Assembly: GCA_019634625.1 (NCBI GenBank)
Contig: JAHCBA010000005.1
Location: 1 to 64,000 of the forward strand
Direction: 5' to 3'
From: Verrucomicrobiia bacterium
GTDB lineage: Bacteria; Verrucomicrobiota; Verrucomicrobiia; Limisphaerales; CAIMTB01
Length of the DNA stretch: 64,000 bases
Part shown: one piece after another, positions 15,668 through 23,246 of the stretch
Layout of the letters: each line of letters begins with the position of its first letter
How positions within the stretch are numbered: the first letter of the stretch is position 1
Position numbers and translations under genes: made by a program
Notes under the pieces: model-generated
The model's input: only the letters and a program-made list of their open reading frames with translations
Told to the model about the DNA's origin: nothing
The model's database searches: none

Positions 15668-17122
15668 ATGAGCGAACTCCAGAAGGCCCACCTGCAGGCG
15701 ATCGACGCGGAAGGCACCCCGCTGGGCGATCCCATCCCGGTTCAATTCAACCCCTCCTCGCTCCGCCTCCAGATCGCCAACCAGGTCGAGGGCGGAGCCA
15801 CCCGCGGCCGCCAGGTGCGGCAGTACACCGGGTCCAGCTCGACCACCCTGACCGTGGACCTGATCTTCGACACCGCCGACGAGGGGACCACGGACAGCCC
15901 GGTGTCGGTGCGCGAGAGGACGCTCGCGGTCGAGCAGTTTCTTTATCCGCGCGGAGAAGGCACCCAGAAGCAGGCGCCTCCCCAGCTCCGGTTCGAATGG
16001 GGCGACCTGGTGCTCGAAGGGGTCGTCGAGAGCCTCAACATCGATCTCGACCACTTCGCCGCCAACGGCGTTCCGCTGCGGGCCAAGGTCGGGTTCTCGT
16101 TCAAGGAACAGGATCGCCGCTACGAACTCCGCACCGCGGGGGACGGCGCCAACGCCACGGGCGGCGCTCCGAGTCCCGGCGCCGCCACCGCGGGAGCCGT
16201 GGGCAGCTTTTCGGCGGGCTTCTCCGCCCAGGTCGGCCTGGCGCTGGGCGGGGAAAGTGCGGCGGAATTCGCCGCCCGCCTCGGACTCGACGCCGCCGCC
16301 TGGCGCGGACTGTCGTTCGGCGGGAGCGTCGGCGGTTCGCTGTCGCTGCAGGCCGGCCTGGAGGTCGGCTTCAGCGCGGGCCTGAGTGCCAGTGCCGGCG
16401 TGGGCATCTTCGCCGGCGCCGGCGCCGGTGCGTCGATCTCGCTCGAGGCGGCCTTCGGTCTGGAGGCGTCGCTGGGGGTCACGGCGGTGGCCAATGTCGG
16501 CTTCGGCATCGAACTCCAGCAGGGCTTCAGTCTCACCGCCGCCGGCGGCCTCGGTTCGGCCATTGAATCGGTCAAGGTCGCCAGGGCCCAGGTCGCCGTG
16601 GCGCAAACCCAGGCCGCCTTCGCCGGCAGCACCGCCGGCAACCTCCCCGGCGGAGCGAATGCCGTGGCGATCGCCCCGCCATCCGGTCGCCCCGCATCCG
16701 CACTGTCATCGGTCTCAACGCCCGGTGGTTCGCCCGTCGTGTCCGGAGGCGCCGCCTCGGCGCGCCCGGCGCTGCCCAGTCAGAGCCGCACGCCCCTGCG
16801 CCTGGCCAGCGGGGCCCCGCTACCGCCCGCCGGTTCCTCCCCGGGACCCGCCGCCCCGCCCCCCCCCGCCGCCGACCCGCGCGCGGTGGGATTCGGCTTC
16901 GGGGTTCCGCTGCGGGCGACCGTGCGACCCGCGGGTGGCATGGGGGCCGGCTCGTTGCAAGGGACGGTTTCGGTGGTCTCCCGCGGCGGCGGCACCGACG
17001 TGCCGACCACCTTCGACCCGACCGTTCCGCCGTGGGAAGCGCTCCCCGCCGCCGTCCCGCCGGGCCGCGCGGGTTCCACCCCGCCCCGGCGCCAAGGCAA
17101 CCCCCCGTGCGGATGCCCATGA
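15668..17122 (+). CDS. CIS tube/hub adaptor protein (Afp7-like)
   Basis: 484 residues. Residues about 1-160 match the CIS_tube family (KAHLQAIDAEGTPLGDPIPV, the family motif QFNPSSLRLQ, a TLTVDLIFDT strand and LRFEWGDLVLEGVVESLNID). Afp7-like members sit between tube and baseplate and often end in a LysM domain; here I see no LysM. Instead residues about 165-320 are an extraordinary Gly/Ala/Ser stretch (GSFSAGFSAQVGLALGG, FGGSVGGSLSLQAGLEVGF, GVGIFAGAGAGASI), and the last 160 residues are Pro/Ala-rich and probably disordered. Domain 1 is confident; the role of the Gly/Ala part is unknown. Confidence 0.8.
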   Translation: MSELQKAHLQAIDAEGTPLGDPIPVQFNPSSLRLQIANQVEGGATRGRQVRQYTGSSSTTLTVDLIFDTADEGTTDSPVSVRERTLAVEQFLYPRGEGTQKQAPPQLRFEWGDLVLEGVVESLNIDLDHFAANGVPLRAKVGFSFKEQDRRYELRTAGDGANATGGAPSPGAATAGAVGSFSAGFSAQVGLALGGESAAEFAARLGLDAAAWRGLSFGGSVGGSLSLQAGLEVGFSAGLSASAGVGIFAGAGAGASISLEAAFGLEASLGVTAVANVGFGIELQQGFSLTAAGGLGSAIESVKVARAQVAVAQTQAAFAGSTAGNLPGGANAVAIAPPSGRPASALSSVSTPGGSPVVSGGAASARPALPSQSRTPLRLASGAPLPPAGSSPGPAAPPPPAADPRAVGFGFGVPLRATVRPAGGMGAGSLQGTVSVVSRGGGTDVPTTFDPTVPPWEALPAAVPPGRAGSTPPRRQGNPPCGCP

Positions 17123-17170
17123 CCCGACCCCGACCCGAACCCACGAAGGCCCGCTCCTTGAACTGTCGCC

Positions 17171-17341
17171 ATGCCCATCCACATCGATCAGATCGACACC
17201 GAAGTTCTCGCCGAACCCGAATCCGAACACGCGGCGTCGCCGCCCATGGAGTCCGCCACGCAGGCGGCCCGGATGCTCGAACACCTGGCCCGGCTGGCGG
17301 AGGACCGGCGGCGGGTCGCGGCGGAGGGATACGATGACTGA
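17171..17341 (+). CDS. DUF5908-like small eCIS protein
   Basis: 56 residues, too short to stand out by length alone. It starts MPIHIDQIDTEVLAEPE and ends with the helix MLEHLARLAEDRRRVAAEG. DUF5908 proteins of eCIS begin with the same MPI-I-.-I/L pattern and lie between the tube adaptor and the hub gene, as here (corresponding to Afp6). Its stop overlaps the next start (ATGACTGA). The function in the particle is not known. Confidence 0.7.
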   Translation: MPIHIDQIDTEVLAEPESEHAASPPMESATQAARMLEHLARLAEDRRRVAAEGYDD

Positions 17342-18419
17342 ACCCCTGCTGGTCTCGACGGCCCCGGTCTTCGAGGTCGAGGGGGAGGTCCGCGGCGAAC
17401 TGGCCCGCGACCTCATCCGGCTCGAGGTGGACGAAACCACGTCGGGGTTGAAGACGCTGACCGTCGGGTTGCTCGCCCAGGGACCGCGCCGCGGTTCGCG
17501 GGAGGAGGGGTTGCGGTATCTCGACGGCGGGATCCTCGATTTCGGGAAGGAGATCGCCGTGTCGATCGGCCCGGCCGACACCGCGCGCACCCTCTTCAAG
17601 GGTGGCATCAGCGCGATCGAGGTCCGCTGGCGCGAAGGGGATCCCCCGGAGGTGGTGTTCCTGGCGGAAGACAGGCTGATGATGCTCCGGATGACCCGCC
17701 GGTTCCGCACCTACGAGAACCTGTCCGACGCCGGCATCGCATCGGCCATCGCGGCGGAGCACGGGCTGGTGCCGCGGGTGGACGCGGACGGGCCGACCTA
17801 CGACCGCGTCCAGCAATGGAACCAGAGCGACCTGGCCTTCCTGCGCCAGCGGGCGCGGTTGATCCAGGCGGAGATCTGGCTCCAGGACGACACGTTGCAC
17901 TTCCAGTCCAGGGACCGGCGTTCGGCGACCGAGGTGACGCTGGTGCAGGGGAATCACCTCATCGAAGCGCGGTTGCGGGGCGACCTCGCCCATCAGCGGA
18001 CCGGGGTGAAGGTCTCGGGCTACGATGCGGCCGCCCGTGAATCCATCGACGAGACGGCCGAGGGTTCGGTGATCGACGATGAGGCCGGGCAGGGCCTCAC
18101 GGGACCGGCCGTTCTGGAGCGGGCCTTCGGGGAACGGGTGTCATACCGGGTTCGCGAGATGCCCATCGCCGCGGGTGAGGCCACCGCCTGGGCGGAAGCG
18201 GAGATGCGGCGGCGGGCACGGCGGTTTGTCACCGTCTCCGGCGTGACGCGCGGCACGCCGGACCTGGTGGTGGGCAGCCGCGTGACGTTGGAGGGCGTCG
18301 GGCATCCCTTCGAAGGCCCGGGCTACTACGCCACCCGCGTCACCCACACCTACGACACGGAGTCCGGCCACCGGACCCGGTTTCTGGCCGAACGCGCCAC
18401 CTTGCGGGAGGGCGCATGA
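17334..18419 (+). CDS. Baseplate hub protein, gpD/VgrG-N-like
   Basis: 361 residues from ATG 17334; a frame open from 16386 covers the preceding gene and is a shadow. It contains the phage late-control gpD pattern: an EVDETTSGLKTLTVGLL strand pair, a DFGKEIAVSIG strand, the segment SDAGIASAIAAEHGLVPRVD, and QWNQSDLAFLRQRARLIQAE, which is diagnostic for the family, then LEGVGHPFEGPGYYATRV near the end. These proteins form the trimeric hub below the tube. In Afp8 hub and spike are one protein; here the spike part is the next gene, overlapping by 4 bp. Confidence 0.88.
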   Translation: MTEPLLVSTAPVFEVEGEVRGELARDLIRLEVDETTSGLKTLTVGLLAQGPRRGSREEGLRYLDGGILDFGKEIAVSIGPADTARTLFKGGISAIEVRWREGDPPEVVFLAEDRLMMLRMTRRFRTYENLSDAGIASAIAAEHGLVPRVDADGPTYDRVQQWNQSDLAFLRQRARLIQAEIWLQDDTLHFQSRDRRSATEVTLVQGNHLIEARLRGDLAHQRTGVKVSGYDAAARESIDETAEGSVIDDEAGQGLTGPAVLERAFGERVSYRVREMPIAAGEATAWAEAEMRRRARRFVTVSGVTRGTPDLVVGSRVTLEGVGHPFEGPGYYATRVTHTYDTESGHRTRFLAERATLREGA

Positions 18420-19081
18420 TCGCGGACTTCCGACCCGACGGCGATGCGCTGCGGTACTTCGGGGTCTATCCGGCCCTGGTGACGGACATTGTGGATCCGG
18501 ATCGCCTGGGGCGGATCGAGGTCAGGCTGCCGTGGCTGGGCGCCGACGGCGACACCGTGCGTGCCTGGGCGACCCTGCTCTCCCCTTATGCCGACGACGA
18601 CCAGGGGTTCGAGGCCCTGCCGGCCGTGGGGACCCAGGTGGTGATCGCCTTCGAGGCCGGCGACCTGCGGCGGCCGTACATCCTCGGCTCGGCCTGGAAC
18701 GGCCGGGAATCGATGCCCGAGGCGCCCGCGGCGCCCAACAACAAGCGCCTGATCCGGACCCGCTCGGGAAGCCTGCTGGAGTTCGACGACACGGAAGGTG
18801 CGGCGAAGGTCACCCTCTCCCTGCGCAGCGGTCACCAGCTCGTCCTCGACGACGCCTCGAGCGAAGTGCGGCTCACCCACGCCAACGGGTCGATCGTCAC
18901 CTTCACCGCGGGCGGCCAGATCGAGATCCAGGCCAACGCGACCGTCGAGGTCACCGCGTCGGCCCTCAACGTTCATGCCCCGACCGCGACCTTCGACGGG
19001 CTCATCAACTGCACCACCCTCATCGCCAGCGCCGGTGTGGTCTCGCCGTCGTACACCCCCGGAGCGGGGAACATCTGGTGA
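18416..19081 (+). CDS. Spike protein, gpV/gp5-like
   Basis: 221 residues. The N-terminal OB-fold motif YPALVTDIVDPDRLGRIEVR, PALPAVGTQVVIAFEAGD and RRPYILGSAWNG define a phage baseplate assembly protein V. The following repeats (RTRSGSLLEFDDTEGAAKVT, LRSGHQLVLDD, ANGSIVTFTAGGQIEIQAN) form a short triple-stranded beta-helix needle as in VgrG tips. It ends with VSPSYTPGAGNIW. I find no separate PAAR tip gene, so the needle may end without one or its end may be sealed differently. It overlaps the next gene by 4 bp through GTG 19078. Confidence 0.88.
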   Translation: MIADFRPDGDALRYFGVYPALVTDIVDPDRLGRIEVRLPWLGADGDTVRAWATLLSPYADDDQGFEALPAVGTQVVIAFEAGDLRRPYILGSAWNGRESMPEAPAAPNNKRLIRTRSGSLLEFDDTEGAAKVTLSLRSGHQLVLDDASSEVRLTHANGSIVTFTAGGQIEIQANATVEVTASALNVHAPTATFDGLINCTTLIASAGVVSPSYTPGAGNIW

Positions 19082-20679
19082 ACACGCCGCGTCATCCCTG
19101 GGTGTTGACCGGTCCCTGGTACCGGTGGGCGGACCCGTACGACGCCAATGCCGGGCGCCGGGAACGGCCGGTGTTCCAGAAGTACGACAACTCCGACCTG
19201 GTCAACGCCTTCCTCAAGGACCCCCAGCGTTCGCTGAAGTTCGTCGTGCCGGACGACGTGGTGCCCGAGGTGTCGGCGGGCCCCGGGAATGGCGCCGGGG
19301 AATCCGCCGGCCTGCGGAAGCTCTTCCTCGACACCCACAAGCGGTTCTACCTCGTGGTCTGCGAACTGCACTGCGACTTCGCAGGCTTTCCCAACGCCTC
19401 GCGGGACGATGTCTGCGAGGCGGGCTTCGTGGTGCGTCGGCTGGTGGCGCGCGGTCCCGCCGGCGCCGCCCCCGCGATTCGCAAGGGCTGGAAGGCCCTG
19501 TCCCTGACACGGGCCCAGTGGAGCCAGTTCCAGGAGCTGCCGCCCGCCATGAAACGCGGCACGACGCTCGGTCTCCGCGCGACGCTGGAGTCCCGTTACC
19601 GGGCGGCCCAGGCCCAATGGGCGGCGCTCACCGGGGAACTCGGCATCGTCATTGCCCGTCAGGGCTGGAGGCCCGGCGAGTTCCAGGGCGTGGGCGCGTG
19701 GCAGGACGTCGAGGCGACCCCGGCACAGACCGGGGAACATCTCTTCCCGCTCCATCCCCTCATTCCCGACCCGACCGTGGCCGGACATTCGTCCGGGGGC
19801 CGGACGCTCTATTTCGGGCTGGTGCCGACGGGGAGTTCGGATGTGGACGCGACCGGGGCGGCGCGGTTCGACGACCGCAGCGTGTACGAGGTGCGGTGCT
19901 TCGTGCGCCGCCACAATCCGAAGTGCCCGAAGCGCCGGGAACGCAACGACTGCAAGGGCGAACTGGTATGGAGCCTGCCGACCGAACCGTACCGGCTGGC
20001 GGCGCCCTTCGACCTGGTGGGGACGAGTCATCGCCCCATCAACATCGTGCTGCCGGATCTGCCGGCCCTCGAGGCGCAGGCCGCGGCGCTGGCGCCCGGG
20101 CAGGGGGCTCCGGTGCGGATGATCTCGCCGCCCGACTCGGCCCTCGAGATGGAGGTGGATCCCGAGGATCTGTCGAATGTCTCGCCCAAGGGGAAGGGAG
20201 GCGCGATCTGCAGCTTCTCCATTCCGCTCATCACCATCGTGGCGTCGTTCGTCTTCCGGCTGTTCCTGCCGGTCGTGGTGTTTCTCTTCGGATTGTGGTT
20301 CCTCCTGAAGATCAAGTTCTGCATCCCCCCGATGGTGTCGCTGGACGCAGGAGTGTCGGCCGACCTGGACATCGCGCTGCCGAAGATCGAGGCGGGCATC
20401 GACATCGACATCGCGGTCAATGCGTCGCTGCTCGCCGATCTGAAGGCGGTGATCGATCCGATGACCGGCCGGAAGTACAGCGACAACATCGACACCACCA
20501 CCAAGGCCGGACGCGAGGAACTGGTGAAGATCGTGGCCACCCAGTCGATCGACTTCTCGGCCAGCCTGCCGGAGAACGTCGAAGTCGATCCGTCGCCCGC
20601 CGGCGCCGTGCAGCGCGAACTGCCCGGGGTCACGGCAAACCTCGAATACGAAGCGCGTGTGGAGACGCACCCCGCATGA
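19078..20679 (+). CDS. eCIS protein with a membrane segment
   Basis: 533 residues from GTG 19078, coupled to the spike gene; the longer frame from 18532 is a shadow of that gene. The N-terminal 300 residues are soluble with many aromatic residues (WVLTGPWYRWADPYDAN, FYLVVCELHCDFAGFPN, GKCPKRRERNDCKGE-like Cys pairs). Residues about 378-418 hold a long hydrophobic stretch (FSIPLITIVASFVFRLFLPV and on to FLLKIKFCIPP), enough for one or two membrane helices. The C-terminal 115 residues are soluble and charged. It occupies the site between spike and gp25, where Afp has a PAAR-type gene. I do not recognise a family; a membrane-contact or anchoring role is an inference. Confidence 0.6.
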   Translation: MNTPRHPWVLTGPWYRWADPYDANAGRRERPVFQKYDNSDLVNAFLKDPQRSLKFVVPDDVVPEVSAGPGNGAGESAGLRKLFLDTHKRFYLVVCELHCDFAGFPNASRDDVCEAGFVVRRLVARGPAGAAPAIRKGWKALSLTRAQWSQFQELPPAMKRGTTLGLRATLESRYRAAQAQWAALTGELGIVIARQGWRPGEFQGVGAWQDVEATPAQTGEHLFPLHPLIPDPTVAGHSSGGRTLYFGLVPTGSSDVDATGAARFDDRSVYEVRCFVRRHNPKCPKRRERNDCKGELVWSLPTEPYRLAAPFDLVGTSHRPINIVLPDLPALEAQAAALAPGQGAPVRMISPPDSALEMEVDPEDLSNVSPKGKGGAICSFSIPLITIVASFVFRLFLPVVVFLFGLWFLLKIKFCIPPMVSLDAGVSADLDIALPKIEAGIDIDIAVNASLLADLKAVIDPMTGRKYSDNIDTTTKAGREELVKIVATQSIDFSASLPENVEVDPSPAGAVQRELPGVTANLEYEARVETHPA

Positions 20680-21065
20680 CCTCGAAGCGCCAGCTGGGAA
20701 GAGGCTGGGGATTTCCGATCCTGCCGGAACCGGGCACCCGCTCCCTGCCCTGGGTCGAGGGTCCCGAGGCCGTGCGCCAGTCGATCCACCTGATCCTCGA
20801 GACCGAACCCGGCGAACGCGTCATGCGCCCCACCTTCGGCTGCGGCCTGCGCCGCTATCTCATGAAGCCCAACACCACCGCCACCCGGACCCTGATCCGC
20901 CGGGATGTCGAACGCGCCCTGGCGGCGTTCGAACCGCGCATCCGGGTGCAGGAGGTCGGGGTCGATCCCGGCGAGGACCCGGCCCTCGTGTTGATCCGCA
21001 TCGCCTACGCCCACCTGCGTGACGGGCGGAAGGACAACCTCGTTTATCCCTTCCACCTCGAGTGA
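20676..21065 (+). CDS. Baseplate wedge protein, gp25-like
   Basis: 129 residues from ATG 20676. The typical gp25/GpW pattern is present: GRGWGFPILPEPGTRSLPWV, EAVRQSIHLILETEPGERVM, PTFGCGLRRYLMKPN and RRDVERALAAFEPRIRVQEV. This small protein connects sheath and baseplate. The start overlaps the stop of the 533-residue gene by 4 bp; gpJ follows after 6 bp. Confidence 0.92.
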   Translation: MTSKRQLGRGWGFPILPEPGTRSLPWVEGPEAVRQSIHLILETEPGERVMRPTFGCGLRRYLMKPNTTATRTLIRRDVERALAAFEPRIRVQEVGVDPGEDPALVLIRIAYAHLRDGRKDNLVYPFHLE

Positions 21066-21071
21066 CCCGCC

Positions 21072-23246
21072 ATGTCGTTTCCCGCCCCCATCCTCGATGA
21101 CCGGTCCTACGCGCAACTGCGCGACGAACTGGTGCGGCGCATCCCGGTGTACGCCCCGGAATGGACCCACCACAACGCCAGCGATCCCGGCATCGCCCTC
21201 ATCGAACTGTTCGCCTTCCTCGGCGAAAACCTGCTCTACCGCTTCAACCAGATTCCCGAGGCCACACGCCTCGAGTTCCTCCGTCTCCTCCGCATTCCCC
21301 GCCGCGCCGCCCAGTCGTCCCGCTCGATGCTCGTCCTCGACACCGATGCGGCGGAAGGCGTCCTCGTCGAGGCCGGGTCCGAGGCCAGGGCCGGCGCCAT
21401 CGGATTCGAGATCCAGACCGAAACCCACGTCTGGCCGGTGTCCTCGGTGACCGTGGGCCGCGTGCGCACCGCCGCGCCCGATCCCGCCCTGGAACCGGAG
21501 GTCCATGAGTTCACCCTGCGGGCCCTCGACGCGGCGGGCGGCCTGCGCGAGGACGAGGAGGCGGTGTACTACCGGAACGGGGTGGTCTCCGACGACGATT
21601 CGCTGCCCCCGGTCGATTTCGACGCCACCGTGGACGGCATCCTCTGGATCGCGGTGCTGGCCCGCGACCCGGAATCCCGGGACGCCTCGACGCACGCGCT
21701 CGCCAAGGGACTTCTCAACATCGGGTTCGTCCCCGACATCGCCATGCCCGGGATGAACGAGGTGGGGCCATGCCCGGGAACCGGCCCGGGCGCGACGTCG
21801 CCCGCCGTCGAGTGGGAGATCTCCCGGGGAACCCTGGCCGGCGACGGCTCGCCGCACTATGCCCCGTTGACGGTGGCGGGGGACTCGACGCGGGGCCTGA
21901 CCCGCGAAGGGGTCGTCCGCCTGCGACTCCCGGACGCCGCCGACTTCGGCCCCATTCCGGCCGGGGATGCCGATCTGCTGGGAACCCGGACGCGTCCGCC
22001 CTCGCTCGATGACGACACCGAGGCGCGGGTGCTCTTCTGGCTGCGGGCCTACCGGCGCACCGAGGAGGCCGGGCGGTTCGGGAAGGTCCGGCTGGTGTCC
22101 GTCAATGCGACCGAGGCGGTCCAGCAACAGGCGGCGCGGTTGCAGGTGCTGGGGACGGGGACCGCCCAACCCGATCAGGAATACGCGCTCCTGCACAAGC
22201 CGGTCATCGCCGGGAGCCTCCGCCTCGAGGTCGAGGAGGCCGGCGTGTGGAAGAGCTGGACCGAGATCGACGGGTTCCATGCCAGCGGCCCGGAGGACCG
22301 GCATTTCGTGGTGGACCTCCAGGCCGGCAAGGTCCGGTTCGGCAACGGACTGCGGGGTCAGGCGCCCCAGATCGGTCAACGGATCCGGGCGTTGTCGTAC
22401 CGGTACGGCGGCGGCGCGGCGGGCAACGTCGGCGCCCAATCCATCGACAAGCTCACCAGCCAGCCCTCGGTCAAACCGGCCAACCCCATGGCGGCCTACG
22501 GCGGAGCCGATGGCGAATCCATCGAGGCCGCCCTCGACCGCATCCCCGGCGAACTCCGGCGCCGCGACCGGGCCGTCACCCAGGGGGACTTCCAGGAACT
22601 GGCCCTCGCCACCCCGGGCGCCGCCGTCGGTCGTGCCGAGTGTCTGCCGTTGTTCCATCCGCCGACCCTGAGCGAAGGACGGCCGGGCGTGGTGACGGTG
22701 GTGGTCTGGCCGGCGGAGGATCGGAGGCATCCCACCGCACCGCGTCCTGACCGGAACCTGATCCACGCCGTGTGCCAGTGGCTCGACGGCCGGCGGCTGG
22801 TCACCACGGAACTCTACGTCGTGCCGCCCACCTACCGGAAGGTGTCGGTGGCGGTCGGACTGAAGGTCAAGGACGGCTACGGCGCCGAGGCGGTGCGGCG
22901 CTGGGTTGAACTGATCCTGCGCCGATACCTCGCGCCGCTGCCGCCGTATGGTCCCGAGGGTCAGGGCTGGCCGCTGGGCCGGCGGGTGCATGGTCCCGAA
23001 CTCGAGGCGGCCGCGCTCCAGGTCGAGGGCGTCGAGTACCTCGAGGACCTCAAGGTGGCCGGCTGGGATGCGACCACGGCAACCTGGCAGCCGGGCACGG
23101 TGATCCTCCGGAACCATGAGGTGCCGGAGTTGACCGGGATCGCGGTGGTCGAGGGCCCGTTGACCTTCGAGGCGGGAACGCCGCTTTCCCCGCCCCCCAC
23201 GGACACCGTCCCGGTGCCCATTCCCGTTCTGCGCGACGAATGTTGA
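21072..23246 (+). CDS. Baseplate J-like protein (gp6/Afp11-like)
   Basis: 724 residues. The N-terminus has DDRSYAQLRDELVRRIPVYA, EWTHHNASDPGIALIELFAF and LLYRFNQIPEATRLEFLRLL, all standard for eCIS gpJ-like wedge proteins. The middle has VRFGNGLRGQAPQIGQRIRA and GGGAAGNVGAQSIDKLTSQP, and the C-terminus YRKVSVAVGLKVKDGYGAE and VEYLEDLKVAGW. These are the main structural subunits that expand when the baseplate is triggered. It overlaps the next gene by 7 bp. Confidence 0.92.
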   Translation: MSFPAPILDDRSYAQLRDELVRRIPVYAPEWTHHNASDPGIALIELFAFLGENLLYRFNQIPEATRLEFLRLLRIPRRAAQSSRSMLVLDTDAAEGVLVEAGSEARAGAIGFEIQTETHVWPVSSVTVGRVRTAAPDPALEPEVHEFTLRALDAAGGLREDEEAVYYRNGVVSDDDSLPPVDFDATVDGILWIAVLARDPESRDASTHALAKGLLNIGFVPDIAMPGMNEVGPCPGTGPGATSPAVEWEISRGTLAGDGSPHYAPLTVAGDSTRGLTREGVVRLRLPDAADFGPIPAGDADLLGTRTRPPSLDDDTEARVLFWLRAYRRTEEAGRFGKVRLVSVNATEAVQQQAARLQVLGTGTAQPDQEYALLHKPVIAGSLRLEVEEAGVWKSWTEIDGFHASGPEDRHFVVDLQAGKVRFGNGLRGQAPQIGQRIRALSYRYGGGAAGNVGAQSIDKLTSQPSVKPANPMAAYGGADGESIEAALDRIPGELRRRDRAVTQGDFQELALATPGAAVGRAECLPLFHPPTLSEGRPGVVTVVVWPAEDRRHPTAPRPDRNLIHAVCQWLDGRRLVTTELYVVPPTYRKVSVAVGLKVKDGYGAEAVRRWVELILRRYLAPLPPYGPEGQGWPLGRRVHGPELEAAALQVEGVEYLEDLKVAGWDATTATWQPGTVILRNHEVPELTGIAVVEGPLTFEAGTPLSPPPTDTVPVPIPVLRDEC

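Noticed and set aside
12689-16606. Long antisense open frame across tube and sheath genes
   Set aside because: The sense genes have clear structural families; the antisense product is Arg/Gly-rich filler.
16386-17333. N-terminal extension of the hub protein
   Set aside because: Pro/Arg-rich translation across the CIS adaptor gene in another frame; hub motifs start after ATG 17334.
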